In this document: positions 27,301 to 34,749 of the stretch, piece after piece | Position numbering within the stretch: the first letter of the stretch is position 1 | Layout: each line of letters starts with the position of its first letter | NCBI GenBank assembly: GCA_949316235.1 | Contig: OX438742.1 | Coordinates: 13,143,315-13,207,314, forward strand | Direction of reading: 5' to 3' | Length of the DNA: 64,000 nt | Source of the DNA: Oegoconia quadripuncta | Lineage: Eukaryota; Arthropoda; Insecta; Lepidoptera; Autostichidae | Notes under the pieces: model-generated | What the model was told of the DNA's origin: nothing | What the model saw: only the letters and a program-made list of their open reading frames with translations | Database searches by the model: none | Made by a program: the position numbers and the translations under genes

Positions 27301-28144
27301 CTGTCTACAAAATACAAAAAGAAATGAGATCCCATCAAAAACAATACTTGTCAAAAAAACCAAGTCTCGCAACTCAGTTGTTCTGCGGTAAAAAGTTGTG
27401 AGATCGGTAAAAATTTTACCGCAGAACAACTGAGTTGCGAGACTTGGTTTTTTTGACAAGTATTGTTTTTGATGGGATGAAATTGACCAATTACAACTGA
27501 ATTCCTTTTCTCTTTCTTCAAAATTACGATTTCTGTAAAAAATCGATCAGTGCTTAGGTATGTACTTGAATGCGCCATTAGGTAAATATCGATACAATTA
27601 AAAATAAGTATCCTTTTTTATGAACAACAGGTTAACGCTTAACCTCAATGTGACCTGTTAAGTGAAGATGGGGTCGAAGCTCACCCGGAACCTCTAACTT
27701 TTTTGGAGAAGCTATCTTATCTAACCGGTACACAACATTGTTATCAAAGTTACTGTTTTGTGGCAGACTTAAATAAGATGATGATATGGTATGAACATTT
27801 ATAAATGCTGGCAATCAAACTCGCGACTTCCTACTCCGTTTTCTAAGCCTTATTACAGTACATTGACTGACGAAAGTGTTACTTATTTTAAAATAGCTAT
27901 ATAATATTAAATTTATATGTACTTACTTTTCTAATTCACAAGGGAATGTAAATTTAGGTACATTTCTCAATTCTTCTTCATTCTTATATAAATCGGGATA
28001 CTTTCTGACAATATAGGGTTCTCTCACATTATCGCCAGGTGAAACTTCACAAAATAATTCAAATAAATAGCGGACCGTGTCTCTGGAAATGGAAACAAAC
28101 CGTGAATTTCGATCTAAGTCTTCAAACATAATTGGTACGTCCAT
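3085..28144 (-). CDS. DENND1: DENND1 (connecdenn) homologue, 13 coding exons, 781 aa
   Basis: Probable Rab35 guanine-nucleotide exchange factor that binds clathrin and AP-2 and acts in endocytic recycling (established for the family). Coding exons, in transcription order: 28144-27927, 25676-25539, 24294-24111, 23219-22962, 22419-22318, 21456-21344, 20390-20282, 17877-17689, 16144-16112, 9784-9678, 8099-7898, 5986-5552, 3342-3085. All junctions are GT/AG, phases agree, and the sum is 2346 nt (782 codons with TAG). The uDENN part is about residues 15-120 (FELFCEVSP, SFVLTSVDSKY). The cDENN part is about 170-300 (LPSIPEN, CNLTEYF, LLHERRVAI, MSWQHIFIPILP, APMPFLIG). The dDENN part is about 300-400 (VSRAFLRA, GGYRDAIR, FIDERLDLLNSGRGF). 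The tail from about 450 is rich in Ser and Pro. ATG 28144 has an in-frame TGA 18 nt upstream, but a strong acceptor-like TTTCCATTTCCAG lies inside the first exon, so a start in an upstream exon is possible. I infer DENND1 rather than another DENN family because of the order and identity of these blocks. Confidence 0.93.
5552..5986 (-). CDS. DENND1: DENND1 coding exon 12 (aa 552-696, Pro-rich tail)
   Basis: A 435-nt exon in phase 0 at both ends, acceptor actttattttgcag, donor gtaatt. Encodes proline-rich stretches (SPSLPPRLPERPKLPLR, APVPPPRSTPAP) suited to SH3 or adaptor binding, then a Ser/Thr-rich segment. No recognised domain. Assignment to the gene rests on phase, splice sites and composition. 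Confidence 0.85.
6435..6765 (-). mobile_element. RTE-like LINE 3' end relic
   Basis: Minus-strand translation ARRTDGHWSEKVLERRPRTG and RRGVGRLPTRWTDDLVK match the C-terminus of RTE reverse transcriptases. The 3' end reads CCAGCAGTGGACGTCTTTCG. Frameshifted upstream. DENND1 intron. Confidence 0.78.
7461..7620 (+). mobile_element. tRNA-derived SINE
   Basis: A-box-like GATTGGTTAAGAGGG, B box GGGTCGAATCCCG, tail TGAGTTATGGATGTTTATAC. Same class as the 11421 copy. Confidence 0.75.
7898..8099 (-). CDS. DENND1: DENND1 coding exon 11 (aa 484-551)
   Basis: A 202-nt exon, acceptor attcgttacag, donor gtaagttg. Encodes a Ser/Asp-rich run (TPVSSDSSDSSPANEG), a proline patch (PPREPPPALP) and FNNAQRRDSFPNSSHNSD. 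Low complexity typical of the unstructured connecdenn tail. Phase fits the exons on both sides. Confidence 0.87.
9678..9784 (-). CDS. DENND1: DENND1 coding exon 10 (aa 449-483)
   Basis: A 107-nt exon, acceptor ctttccattaag, donor gtacgt. Encodes VRQGGKNVKSAVKGLKNKM and PKTGSRPSSIN. It resembles the basic AKxGxKEVKxxLK stretch that follows the dDENN module in the family. Confidence 0.87.
10068..10190 (-). mobile_element. SINE fragment (tail half)
   Basis: Contains AAACATCCATGACTCGAG and GCAAAGCTTGTACTATGGAT, shared with 25975-26205. The tRNA-like head is missing. Confidence 0.65.
10391..11385. repeat. Cluster of GAAGTCGGTT-type repeats
   Basis: Three partial or complete units (10391-10697, 10770-10928, about 11321-11382) share inverted ends CCGACTTCAAA and GAAGTCGGTTAA and the internal CCTCCTCCTTTTTTGAAG. 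A shared ATACGCCCCGAATACAGAA precedes it. Non-coding. DENND1 intron 10 region. Confidence 0.75.
11421..11690 (+). mobile_element. tRNA-derived SINE
   Basis: A box TGGTGTAGTGGTTAGCA and B box GGGTTCGAGTCCC, then tail GAGTTATGGATGTTTTCATTT and GAACTAGATGGCG. It is not a true tRNA gene: the acceptor and anticodon arms do not fold. Confidence 0.8.
11739..11934 (+). mobile_element. Helitron-like short repeat (Lep1-type)
   Basis: Starts CTAATATTATAAAAGCG, contains GGATGAAATTTGGTACA and CACGCAGACGAAGCCGCG, ends CTAG. Matches the well-known lepidopteran repeat class. The Helitron assignment is from memory. Confidence 0.6.
11943..12075 (+). mobile_element. LINE 3' end (CR1/Zenon-like)
   Basis: GGCCGGCAACGCATTTGTGA, GGGCGGCGGTGATTGCTT, CATCAGGTGACCCGCATGC, then TATCAAAAAAA. 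This 3' tail is very common in Lepidoptera. Abuts the Lep1-like repeat. Confidence 0.62.
12994..13361 (+). mobile_element. MITE family GGTCYTTACCTA, copy 1
   Basis: Ends AGGTCCTTACCTAGGAAA and TTTCATAGGTAAAGACC. Whole length aligns, in inverse, to 19574-19992. DENND1 intron. Confidence 0.8.
13363..16111. other. DENND1 intron 9, no feature seen
   Basis: Unique-looking AT-rich intron. Only a small hairpin (TTGTTGCTGG/CCAGCAACAA near 13412-13435) stands out. Confidence 0.6.
16112..16144 (-). CDS. DENND1: DENND1 coding micro-exon 9 (33 nt, aa 438-448)
   Basis: Encodes only ANPAVQSAVNT between a good acceptor (ttttcag) and donor (gtgagt). Vertebrate DENND1 continues KANPAMKTVYKF at this point, so the match over ANPA and the in-phase length (11 codons) support it, although it is too short to be found by open reading frame alone. 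Confidence 0.85.
17023..17082. repeat. Two adjacent palindromes at the duplication edge
   Basis: 17023-17060 is a perfect 38-bp palindrome (CTTGCCGAGCACTTACTTA and its complement). 17061-17082 is a second hairpin with 9-bp arms (CGCCTATAA/TTATAGGCG). The left duplication breakpoint (17036) lies inside the first palindrome. Confidence 0.93.
17036..17393. repeat. 358-bp tandem duplication, copy 1 (downstream in gene)
   Basis: Identical by eye to 17394-17751. Holds a copy of the last 63 nt of DENND1 exon 8 (17331-17393) with its donor gtaaaa at about 17325-17330, but no acceptor of its own that looks usable. Confidence 0.92.
17394..17751. repeat. 358-bp tandem duplication, copy 2 (contains real exon 8 end)
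   Basis: Second unit of the tandem pair. Its right part, 17689-17751, is the true 3' end of DENND1 exon 8, whose 5' part lies outside the duplicated unit. Confidence 0.92.
17689..17877 (-). CDS. DENND1: DENND1 coding exon 8 (aa 375-437)
   Basis: A 189-nt exon, acceptor ttatcttcag, donor gtaaaa (a weaker +4/+5). Starts FIDERLDLLNSGRGFNDEFE, the end of dDENN, and finishes WAKTVKKEGGAFFKTVKAK. The last 63 nt and the donor are duplicated exactly 358 bp downstream at 17331-17393. Confidence 0.93.
18340..18756. mobile_element. Nested MITE with 97-bp inverted repeats
   Basis: 18340-18436 and 18660-18756 are inverted copies starting TGGCACGCAAGCGCGTCAAA, flanked by TA on both sides (18338-18339, 18757-18758). 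It carries no coding capacity and is inserted right at the inner edge of the outer element's left repeat. Confidence 0.82.
18849..19025 (+). pseudogene. Truncated tyrosine-recombinase-like N-terminus (58 aa)
   Basis: ATG 18849 opens MSSDEDMVLIPDFIKEQAKT, then LENLLPPNSKERYVKAYDEF and MKWRSEKKVK. The SKERY..AY..F..W pattern resembles the SAM-like N-terminal domain of Crypton-type tyrosine recombinase genes common in insect genomes. After about residue 51 the frame runs into inverted-repeat DNA (CLFVSYY) and stops at 19023-19025. The catalytic domain (R..H.R..Y) is absent. A short leader between the nested insertion and the ATG may be the original 5' UTR. The family call is from pattern memory only. 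Confidence 0.55.
19574..19992 (-). mobile_element. MITE family GGTCYTTACCTA, copy 2 (inverted)
   Basis: Reverse orientation of 12994-13361 with an extra ~50-bp segment near 19800-19850. DENND1 intron. Confidence 0.8.
20282..20390 (-). CDS. DENND1: DENND1 coding exon 7 (aa 338-374)
   Basis: A 109-nt exon, acceptor ttctgttctag, donor gtaagaat. Encodes RIEKGQLITFNPEAFI and MQPFLKKILQSQIFQQ, matching the family's PITF.EE.F and MKQFL...QLFKQ blocks. Confidence 0.92.
20600..20940 (+). repeat. LINE-like fragment
   Basis: GC-richer block ending GGAAAGGCTTATGTCAGTAG, like the plus-strand 3' end of an RTE-type element. The inner part (GCGATCGCCAAGCCACGGCC) is a common repeat motif. No frame survives. 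DENND1 intron. Confidence 0.45.
21344..21456 (-). CDS. DENND1: DENND1 coding exon 6 (aa 301-337)
   Basis: A 113-nt exon, acceptor tttattttcag, donor gtgagg. Encodes VASLKKALSDKN, GDAVSRAFLRALVCLIGGY and RDAI. This matches GVARAFLRAQ..LFGSYRDALR of vertebrate DENND1 at the start of dDENN. Confidence 0.93.
22318..22419 (-). CDS. DENND1: DENND1 coding exon 5 (aa 267-300)
   Basis: A 102-nt exon with acceptor tttgttgcag and donor gtaagg. Encodes DVVILDVDANELRSPFHDLESLPPDM, split here as DVVILDVDANEL and SPFHDLESLPPDM, which match the family's DVVxLNVDTNTLExPFxDL block. Confidence 0.94.
22962..23219 (-). CDS. DENND1: DENND1 coding exon 4 (aa 181-266, cDENN core)
   Basis: A 258-nt exon with the most conserved DENN blocks: CNLTEYFSAMDS, ALLHERRVAIVASK, LFPMSWQHIFIPILPKHLVD and APMPFLIGVPRSVME. 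Acceptor ttaacttacag, donor gtaagaat. Its GC content is clearly higher than the flanking introns. Confidence 0.95.
23455..23640 (-). repeat. Dispersed repeat shared with 30205-30370
   Basis: AATCAAAATATTTTATTTCA and GAAGAACGAGCAAGAAACTC. The 30205 copy has GAGAAGAACAAGCAAGAAACTC. Probably a LINE or SINE 3' end. Between DENND1 exons 4 and 3. Confidence 0.6.
24111..24294 (-). CDS. DENND1: DENND1 coding exon 3 (aa 119-180)
   Basis: A 184-nt exon, acceptor atttcag, donor gtaagt. Encodes KLLNCIANLINGPERSE, a linker, and SPDAKLPSIPEN, the conserved LPSIPEN block before cDENN. Ends in phase 0. Confidence 0.92.
25539..25676 (-). CDS. DENND1: DENND1 coding exon 2 (aa 73-118)
   Basis: A 138-nt exon between acceptor cccttttccag and donor gtaagtac. 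It encodes SFVQHYSFVLTSVDSKYTF followed by CFCRYDPKANT and LLSHLPWHDQFY, the second half of uDENN. No long open frame flags it. It was found by matching the family block FTFVLTD.DSK and checking phase (enters in phase 2, leaves in phase 2). Confidence 0.9.
25975..26205 (-). mobile_element. tRNA-derived SINE
   Basis: Minus-strand B box GGGTTCGAATCGC and A-box-like TGTAGTGGATATAGTC, followed by the GAGTCATGGATGTTCATAT tail and AGCACAAGCTTTGC. DENND1 intron upstream of exon 2. Confidence 0.78.
26341..26434 (-). mobile_element. Poly(A)-tailed repeat fragment
   Basis: T-run, then AATCTTGTTTTTATTTGAGG; on the minus strand this is GGCTGGCATAGTCACCTAGG...AACAAGATT followed by A's. A second copy is at 61401-61481. 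Confidence 0.65.
26616..26637. repeat. 22-bp perfect GC palindrome
   Basis: TGGGGGCACGGCCGTG followed by CCCCCA. GC-rich island in AT-rich DNA; a shorter echo (CACGGCCGT) occurs at about 26658-26666. May mark the end of a repeat running to about 27330. Confidence 0.8.
27087..27212 (+). other. Small Lys/Arg-rich ORF (41 aa) in a degenerate tandem repeat
   Basis: MPPRKTHRDREWALRKTVAE and AQEVVPEKRKRKATYKNKKS. The adjoining 27213-27328 is a diverged second copy (RERALRKFVAG ... EGTEKEKSRTVYK) with a stop. Not recognised. Probably a relic of a repeat, not a host gene. Confidence 0.4.
27329..27478. repeat. Perfect 2x65-bp inverted repeat, 20-bp loop
   Basis: Arms 27329-27393 and 27414-27478 are exact reverse complements around a 20-bp spacer. 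No clear target-site duplication. Lies in DENND1 intron 2 on genomic coordinates just left of exon 1. Confidence 0.93.
27927..28144 (-). CDS. DENND1: DENND1 coding exon 1 (aa 1-72, uDENN start)
   Basis: Encodes residues 1-72 and two bases of codon 73. Contains FELFCEVSP and YIVRKYPDLYKNEEEL, typical of the uDENN N-terminus. Donor gtaagtac at 27919-27926. The first ~20 residues (MDVPIMFEDL...) have no counterpart I know in the family. The conserved part begins just after an acceptor-like pyrimidine tract ending AG, before RDTVRYLF, so the true 5' boundary may be internal. Confidence 0.85.
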
Positions 28145-29887
28145 TATTGTGACTGGAGCAAATCAATAATTAAAATTTAAAATATTGACAAGCTAGATCA
28201 AACATGTGTGCCTTGCTCTATTGACAATAAATCAACTGAGCACGCCCTTTGTTCATTGATCAAGTGGGTTCCATTTGCCAATCACTGGTTATTGGATGAT
28301 TGGATTCGCAGTAGTGAAAAGATATATAGCACAGAAAGAGGCATATTACATGTGTTAGGCACAGGAGATGGTACTGCATTATGCATTTTATTATTAGAAC
28401 ATTGCGCCACTCTCGAACAAGACATGATATAGTATTGATCATGAACTGACACAACTAATAAATAATATAGCATTATTTTCACCAACACAGGTTATGTACT
28501 AATAATCATAAAAGTTTTGGAGAACTTCCAAATCGGACAATTTTTTGATGAAATATTCTATTACATATTTTTATTTAATTTTTTATTAAAATAATGTTAT
28601 GTGATACCTTTGGAAATATGAGTTTCACTAAACACAATAGTTAAAAATTAACAAATAAGTACTTGTACTGAAGTTTTTGTAACATTATTGTATAGACATA
28701 AGCTGTCAAATTATTTTACAAAATATATATATTATTTATATATTTAACTGAAATCTAAAGAGCTTCCAAGTGATTCAACACAATTTCATTCATCATCATC
28801 TTATCAGCCGCCGGCTGGGCATCGCTGAACACAGGCCTCCCCTTTAGATTTGCATAGCAACCGTAATTGAAATAAAATAACTCAGTGAAAATTGAAAGAA
28901 TGATGATGAAATCATGGAATCATTTGGATCGTTTTTCATGGGAGGTCGTTTCTTAAATTCCAGAAAAAGATGAGTTGGTCCTATTTTAGTTTGCCCTTGC
29001 ACACGTCTTAATAGAGCTATATTTGAATATTAATCGATATTGGTCGCCCTGGAAATTAATGTATTCAGCAGTAGACGTCCAGTGGATGATATGATGATCA
29101 ATAGAAAACTTCATTTAACTCATTACGAACTGGACAGGAGTATTACAGTTTGGTAAATCAATAATAAAATTCAGATCGATGGCCAATTGGTTTAGTCGCC
29201 AGTGACACCCCTTCGAAACCAATTAATCTAGTGTCAACAGTACAGATCTCGAAAGAAATAGAAATAAATGAACTGGTGACAACAGCTCTTTATAATCTAG
29301 GTTTGTGGTGTTCCACAACTTGTTCTTCAAAATATTTCTACCCACTGGGTGATCTGTGCATTTAACAGTGACTCATTAATTGCGGCTGTTTTATTGTTTG
29401 TTTTTTATTGGCAAGCTCATTCATCCGTTCTATGCTTATTCTTTTGAGTTTTTTTATATTTAACAATACACCAGCTTGAATATAGACACATCATTTCTTT
29501 TGCGTTTTCTACTCTTTATATCCAGCTGTTATTTTTTTTTTCAGACATTATTCGATCAGTTAGTTCTGATAAGGAAATCACTAATGTTCCTGAATTTAAT
29601 GGAATAGTGACCTTACCTTCCAATGAAGGGTAATTTTCATTGGCCATTTAAATAACAACATGTTAAAAAGACCAGCGGATTTATCACCTCTTACAAGCAT
29701 GTCAAACCTTGTATGAAGAGAAAATTTCTGGATGTATGGTCACAAATAAGACCGTTTTAAATTATCTGTCTGTATAGCCCTAGTAACAACAGGTAATTTT
29801 TGCTTAAGATCTCTGACTAACACCATAGTAAAATCCATTTATTAATACTACTTCCTCTAATTAATTAGCATTCTTTTATTAATACTA

Positions 29888-30100
29888 CTATCATTCTGCC
29901 TGTGGCTTCGCCGCATGGAAGAACTTTATCGAAGCTATGTTTAATTTGTTTACCTGTGGGAACTACTCACTTTATCGGGATAAAAAGTATCCTGTTTTAA
30001 TCAAATTACATCCAAATCCATTCATCCATTTCACCGTGATTGAGCAACAAACAAATAAACAAATATCCAAACTTTCACATTTATAATATTAAGTTAGGTG
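29888..30100 (-). mobile_element. Helitron-like short repeat (Lep1-type), minus
   Basis: Reverse orientation: TTATCGGGATAAAAAGTA, CATCCAAATCCATTCATCC, TTATAATATTAAGT. Diverged. Intergenic, upstream of DENND1. Confidence 0.58.
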
Positions 30101-30204
30101 ATGTTTATATCTATTATGCCATTCCCTCTAGTTAAACTTCTTTCAGTATCTCGGGAGGCGAAGAGTTTAAAGTAGCCTGGTGTGACATAAGCTCCCCCAG
30201 AATT

Positions 30205-30370
30205 GTCAAAATCAAAATCATCAAAATCAAAAAATGCTTTATTTTGTAGGTACATAGGGTACACTTAAAATAGTCAGATTTTACATTTTTAAAGCTACTG
30301 CTTGTTCAAAAGGCAATTTTCCCCTGAGAAGAACAAGCAAGAAACTCGAGAGGTCGCTCTTTTAAAAAAA
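30205..30370 (-). repeat. Dispersed repeat shared with 23455-23640
   Basis: TCAAAATCAAAAAATGCTTT start and AACAAGCAAGAAACTCGAG. Same orientation as the other copy. Confidence 0.6.
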
Positions 30371-32858
30371 GGTTTTTATATTACAAAATTATTATTTTAT
30401 ATTATAATATTTCATTATTAATTGTGAAATAGCCTGGTAATGGTCAGGATATGTATATGAGCGTACTCCCCCTCACCGCGAAGTCTACAGGTTGCAGTAT
30501 TGCTCAAGCAAAGCCGGTTCATGTGCTTCGTCAGTCTGCAATGTCCGGTCAAAGTCCTTACTGTATCCTTAGTTTAGTTATCTCAGATTGATAGGTATTA
30601 TTAATGTATGACTATAGGGTAAATTTAATTAGTTTGCATGTCAGTAATCACTTCAAACTGCAAGCTTTTATTTCTACGTAAGATGCACGATATCATTTGT
30701 GAATGTGAATTTAAACCTATTGGAAATAATAATAGGGCTCAAGCATTTCTCTGCCAGACAGTATATCCAACTACTACCACTTCGGGAAGGGAAATTAACT
30801 GTGGGAAAAGAAGCAGCACAAGAAAGGCATATGATCATTGTTGCTCTTTTTTTTAAATAAATGTATACAACTACTAAAATTTTATAATTTTTGGGAGCTG
30901 AATGCAATACACCATCTGCTCTTGTCATTCAAGTAGTCACTAATTGATACCTAGAGCTTTATTGGAACTGATTTCCCAATGTTCAAGCATTTAGCTGTAA
31001 GCCTAAGTGAGGGAATGAATGACGAGACCAAGCAGAGCCTCTTATATAGTGATTTTCAATTTAACCAGTCTACCTACCTACATTTTCTGTGTTTATTTTG
31101 ATTTGATGTAAATAAAACATTAAATAGGGCCACGGTATCTTTATCCATTCCAATAATTCAAAGGGATAAATTTTTGTACAATATTATTTTATTTCTAGTC
31201 ACATCACACAGATACATAAAAGTATTCATATGCATCTGAGTATTCATGCATTCAAGTACATAATATAAAACATCACCACCACAACCACCATTTTATTCTA
31301 TTTGAAATTGCTAACTTAAAAAAAAATATTTCCTATAATCTAGCTATACTGCTCTTGAGGTACCTACTTATTAAATCTATTTATTGTAGTTCTAAAAAAT
31401 AACATGTTGATTTTCAATAAGTGATATTTTTGTATCTTACATTGAGTAAAATATTTTTGATTTCATTAAGAACTTGAGGTATTTAACCTTGAAACATTGT
31501 CAAAGTAACTGATGTCTATCTCCGGACTGCGTCATCAGATCTTCACCAAATTTATATGGGACCATAATGGTGGTAAACTCGTTTAAACAAAAAAGAAATA
31601 TTGAAATAACACACATGTCAGTTGTCACTAAACCTGTATTAAAAAATACAGTTGAATTGCTAACCTACTTTTTGGAAGTTGATAAATAATGCTCAAAAAC
31701 TTAATAAAAAATTATGTTCAAAAACTTAATAAGGTTCAATCCATCTCTGTACAGTATTATGAACATGCTTTGTTATATAAATACCTAACAATATCTAAAA
31801 CAAAAGAACCCAAGGATTTCATGTGTGCTTTACAAATGTAAAAATAACAAAGTTTATCACACATGTGTCTCATGTGTTGGCAGAGACCTTTTTCAGTGAG
31901 CGTGAACACAGGAAATGATGCAGTCGGAATCGAAACTTATCAACCTAAGGGCATGGCCAAATGATGACAATAGAATTGAGATGTAAACAAAACAAAAAAA
32001 ACGGTATTGCAAATTGGTGTACTCATTCAAAACAAGAGGTTAGGTGAATTGGCGAAAAGCATTTTCCTCAATAAAAAAAAATATTAAATAGATATATTTA
32101 AAGTACAGCAGATACAACTGCATCTACGTTCTTATCATATTTATGAATGAGAGGAAATTAGTAATTACCTCAATCTGGAACCCATGTCTCGACGTGGACC
32201 TTCAGAAATTTAGATTTTTCTCCTTACATGGTACCTATTTCGATGTAACTATAGTAAAGTATCACACATTATGAGACATCACAAGCCATATAAGACTACT
32301 TTTGGTTCGCAACAATCATTTTTCTAGTGATTTTACTTTATTTCCAAACTATTACGAAAGCGACAGACGAATGTTATTGACTCAGTCAGTCGGACTTCAT
32401 CGAATAACGGTGTTGCCGCTTTCTGTAGCAAACACCAAAAAATGATATCTCGTACAAATGTCAAACATTTACTTTGAAACGGAGCCCCATGTCCGAAAAA
32501 GTAGTACCTAAATGTGTAATAATTAAAATAAATAATAATATAACGTCCCGGGTATTCTGGTTCAATAGGTAGGTACTCGATAAAAGTACATACAACAATA
32601 ATAATTCTATGCTGATGCACAGAGGTGCGTTCATACACGCCGATATCACAGATTTTATTCATTATGGACGGGTTATTTTCTGTGAAAGAGCACCAACCTT
32701 TAATTTCAAAGATAAAACCATAGCTTCCACAGGCACCGAAACTTGATAAAGCCTTTCATGATAGTTTGTGCTGACTGACATTATATTAGATGTGACGTGG
32801 CCTAATGCTGCGGTATTCCGCTGGGAATCGAACCCGCGATCTCCGTTTACCTTATATT

Positions 32859-33020
32859 GCGTGCAGACGACGTTTGGTGTATTGGTTAGAAACCTCAATG
32901 CAATACTACAAGATCGCGGGTTTGAATCCCGCTAGGGGCATATGTTTGGATAATGAATTCAAACATGTGTATCTGCGTTATGAATTTTTTCATTTATGTA
33001 GGTACCGTACCTATCATAAA
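32859..33020 (+). mobile_element. tRNA-derived SINE
   Basis: A box TTGGTGTATTGGTTAGAAA, B box GGGTTTGAATCCC, then TAGGGGCATATGTTTGG and a diverged tail. Intergenic. Confidence 0.75.
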
Positions 33021-33059
33021 AAATATTTTTTATTATTTTTATAGTGATTAAATGGATAC

Positions 33060-33303
33060 GCGTTTCACCACAATCTCACCTGATGGAAAGTGACGATGTG
33101 GTCGAAAATGAAGCACGCGATCTAAGTAAATGCGTATTCAGTCTGCTCTTGAAGTTCCCAAGGTTGTAGGATTCAGGAAAGACTGACGTCGGAAGGGAGT
33201 TCCATGCCTTGGCTGTTCGGATGATGAATGAAGAGTTGAAATTCTTAGTGCGAATATTCGGTATATTAACTCTCGACCTTAGAAGCATAAGGTCTGATGT
33301 CAA
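33060..33303 (-). mobile_element. Jockey/CR1-like LINE C-terminal end
   Basis: Minus-strand SDLMLLRSRVNIPNIRTKNF, then RTAKAWNSLPTSVFPESYNL, the W-N-x-L-P motif closing many Jockey/CR1 reverse transcriptases, and FKSRLNTHLL. The 3' UTR contains CACTTTCCATCAGGTGAGAT. 5'-truncated. Confidence 0.78.
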
Positions 33304-34289
33304 AATCTGACCTTTTTCTTTTTTTGCATAGGAAGGATAGTATTTCTACTTCTCTTTCTAACAAACTGACAACAGTATTTTTTACTTTCTTAGTTCCAAA
33401 GATGCACAGCTGCATAATATGGTTTGTAAGGAGTTTTGGAATTCATAACGACCCAGAAAGTCTTTGTATTTTTTATTTTTTTATTTATGCAGAAAGTATT
33501 TTTATCTCTTGCAATGGATTTCTTCTATGGAATGGATGCAACATTTTTCTATGGAAACTGGCTTATCCACCCACAGTCATTTCGATTTTTTTTCAAAGTC
33601 AAGACACGACATTCACCTTTTCTTTCACTTGGTCAAAGTAATTACGCCTAGGTCTTCCCCTTCCTCTTTCCATCAAGAGGATACTTATATGAACAAAAAA
33701 TGTCAAGTAATACGGTACCCTACAGTGTCACGTTCCCGAGATATTTGGAGGTAAAGATCACAAACCTATAAATCTATTTATCTCCTGAAAACCAGTTAAT
33801 TTACACATTAGACCTTATGCGTCTAAGGTCGAGATATACCTACGGGTGGAATCCCTCCCACGCCTAGTAGTTCGATTTGTGTAGTATATATATCAGCCAT
33901 CTGGTATCCATAATATAAGCCTAGTTGCTTAGTGTGGAACTAGATGGCGCTGCGTGTATGGGCAAAAATATGTATTATTATTATTTGCATTGAGCCACGG
34001 AGTTGGTTAAATTAGTCGACTGTCGCCCTATAGCTGATGATACTTGATTGGAGTTCATAGCAGCATGAGAAATAAAAATCAATTCAATTTATATCAGTTA
34101 TATTAAAATAAACGTCTATTCTCAATAAATTGCTTAAAATTCATTAGTAGTAATTTTAATAAATCCTTAACATAATCTCGTAGGCAGACCGTTGAATAAG
34201 CCGTTCAACTGAATGCCTGGGCATAGCGTAATAGCGAACATTTCCGCTTCTATGGATAACTGCTGCTAAGACCTGGTTAGGTTGTGCTA

Positions 34290-34302
34290 GGTTCCTTTGG
34301 AT
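34290..34302. repeat. Left target-site duplication of retroposon
   Basis: GGTTCCTTTGGAT, identical to 35708-35720 after the poly(A) run. One more A may belong to it. Confidence 0.9.
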
Positions 34303-34459
34303 GGGGTGCGATGTCAGACAACCTCCTCGTGTGCCTGATGGCTACTTGTCCCCCTGGATACGTCTGGGGGGAACGGTAGTCGTTGGGCCGGTGCACCCTG
34401 GGCATCGGTCAACAACTTCCCTTTAAGGGTTCTTGTTGACCGATGGCTAATAGTCTGAC
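34303..34459 (+). ncRNA. HDV-like self-cleaving ribozyme at retroposon 5' end
   Basis: Pairings seen: P1 GGGGTGC (34303-34309) with GCACCCT (34393-34399), giving the G.U wobble at the cut as in HDV. P2 GTCAGAC (34313-34319) pairs with GTCTGAC (34453-34459). P3 ACC (34321-34323) pairs with GGT (34390-34392). L3 begins TCCTCG as in HDV, able to pair CC with GG of the GGGC (34400-34403) that follows P1'. P4 is a perfect 12-bp helix, 34404-34415 with 34433-34444. J4/2 is GGCTAATA (34445-34452), with the expected catalytic C. L3 is unusually expanded, about 65 nt, with its own helix. Cleavage would fall between 34302 and 34303, the exact element boundary. HDV-like ribozymes are known at 5' ends of R2, RTE and other LINEs. 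Confidence 0.82.
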
Positions 34460-34749
34460 GGGGTGGGCTCCTCCGCGTGTCCCTCTGGTTTAGCAGAGGG
34501 CACTGCGGATGGAGCAGGAGACGCTCCCCTCCTAGCGGGGGAGTAAGGGTGGGCTCGGTGTGCACTCGCACTGCCGCCGAGCAGGCCTGGGGAGGAGGTT
34601 AGGGGGAACCTCCTACCCCTTGCCACCGCCGGGCTCGTAATCCGGGACCGCGGCTTTCAGCTGCACCCCGCCCGGACCGCGAGGAAGGAAAACCTCTATA
34701 AAAAACCAGCCCAAGTTTCGGCTCCGAGGCCCGCCTCGGCGCCGAAATG

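Larger units (their letters stand above)
28145..32858. other. Upstream flank of DENND1, intergenic
   Basis: Probable promoter or 5' UTR region directly right of 28144. Contains the Lep1-like and 30205 repeats, a CTCCGGACTGCGTCATCAGA repeat at about 31490-31605 (copy at 58345-58450), and an RTE-like scrap near 28790-28855. Short open frames here are not conserved-looking. Confidence 0.5.

Noticed and set aside
28208..28488. Open frames on both strands just upstream of DENND1
   Set aside because: Neither strand gives a recognisable protein and they are mutually antisense. More likely 5' flank.
33297..33754. Overlapping plus-strand frames (114 and 96 aa)
   Set aside because: Phe-rich translations of A-rich minus-strand sequence next to a LINE relic. 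No domain.
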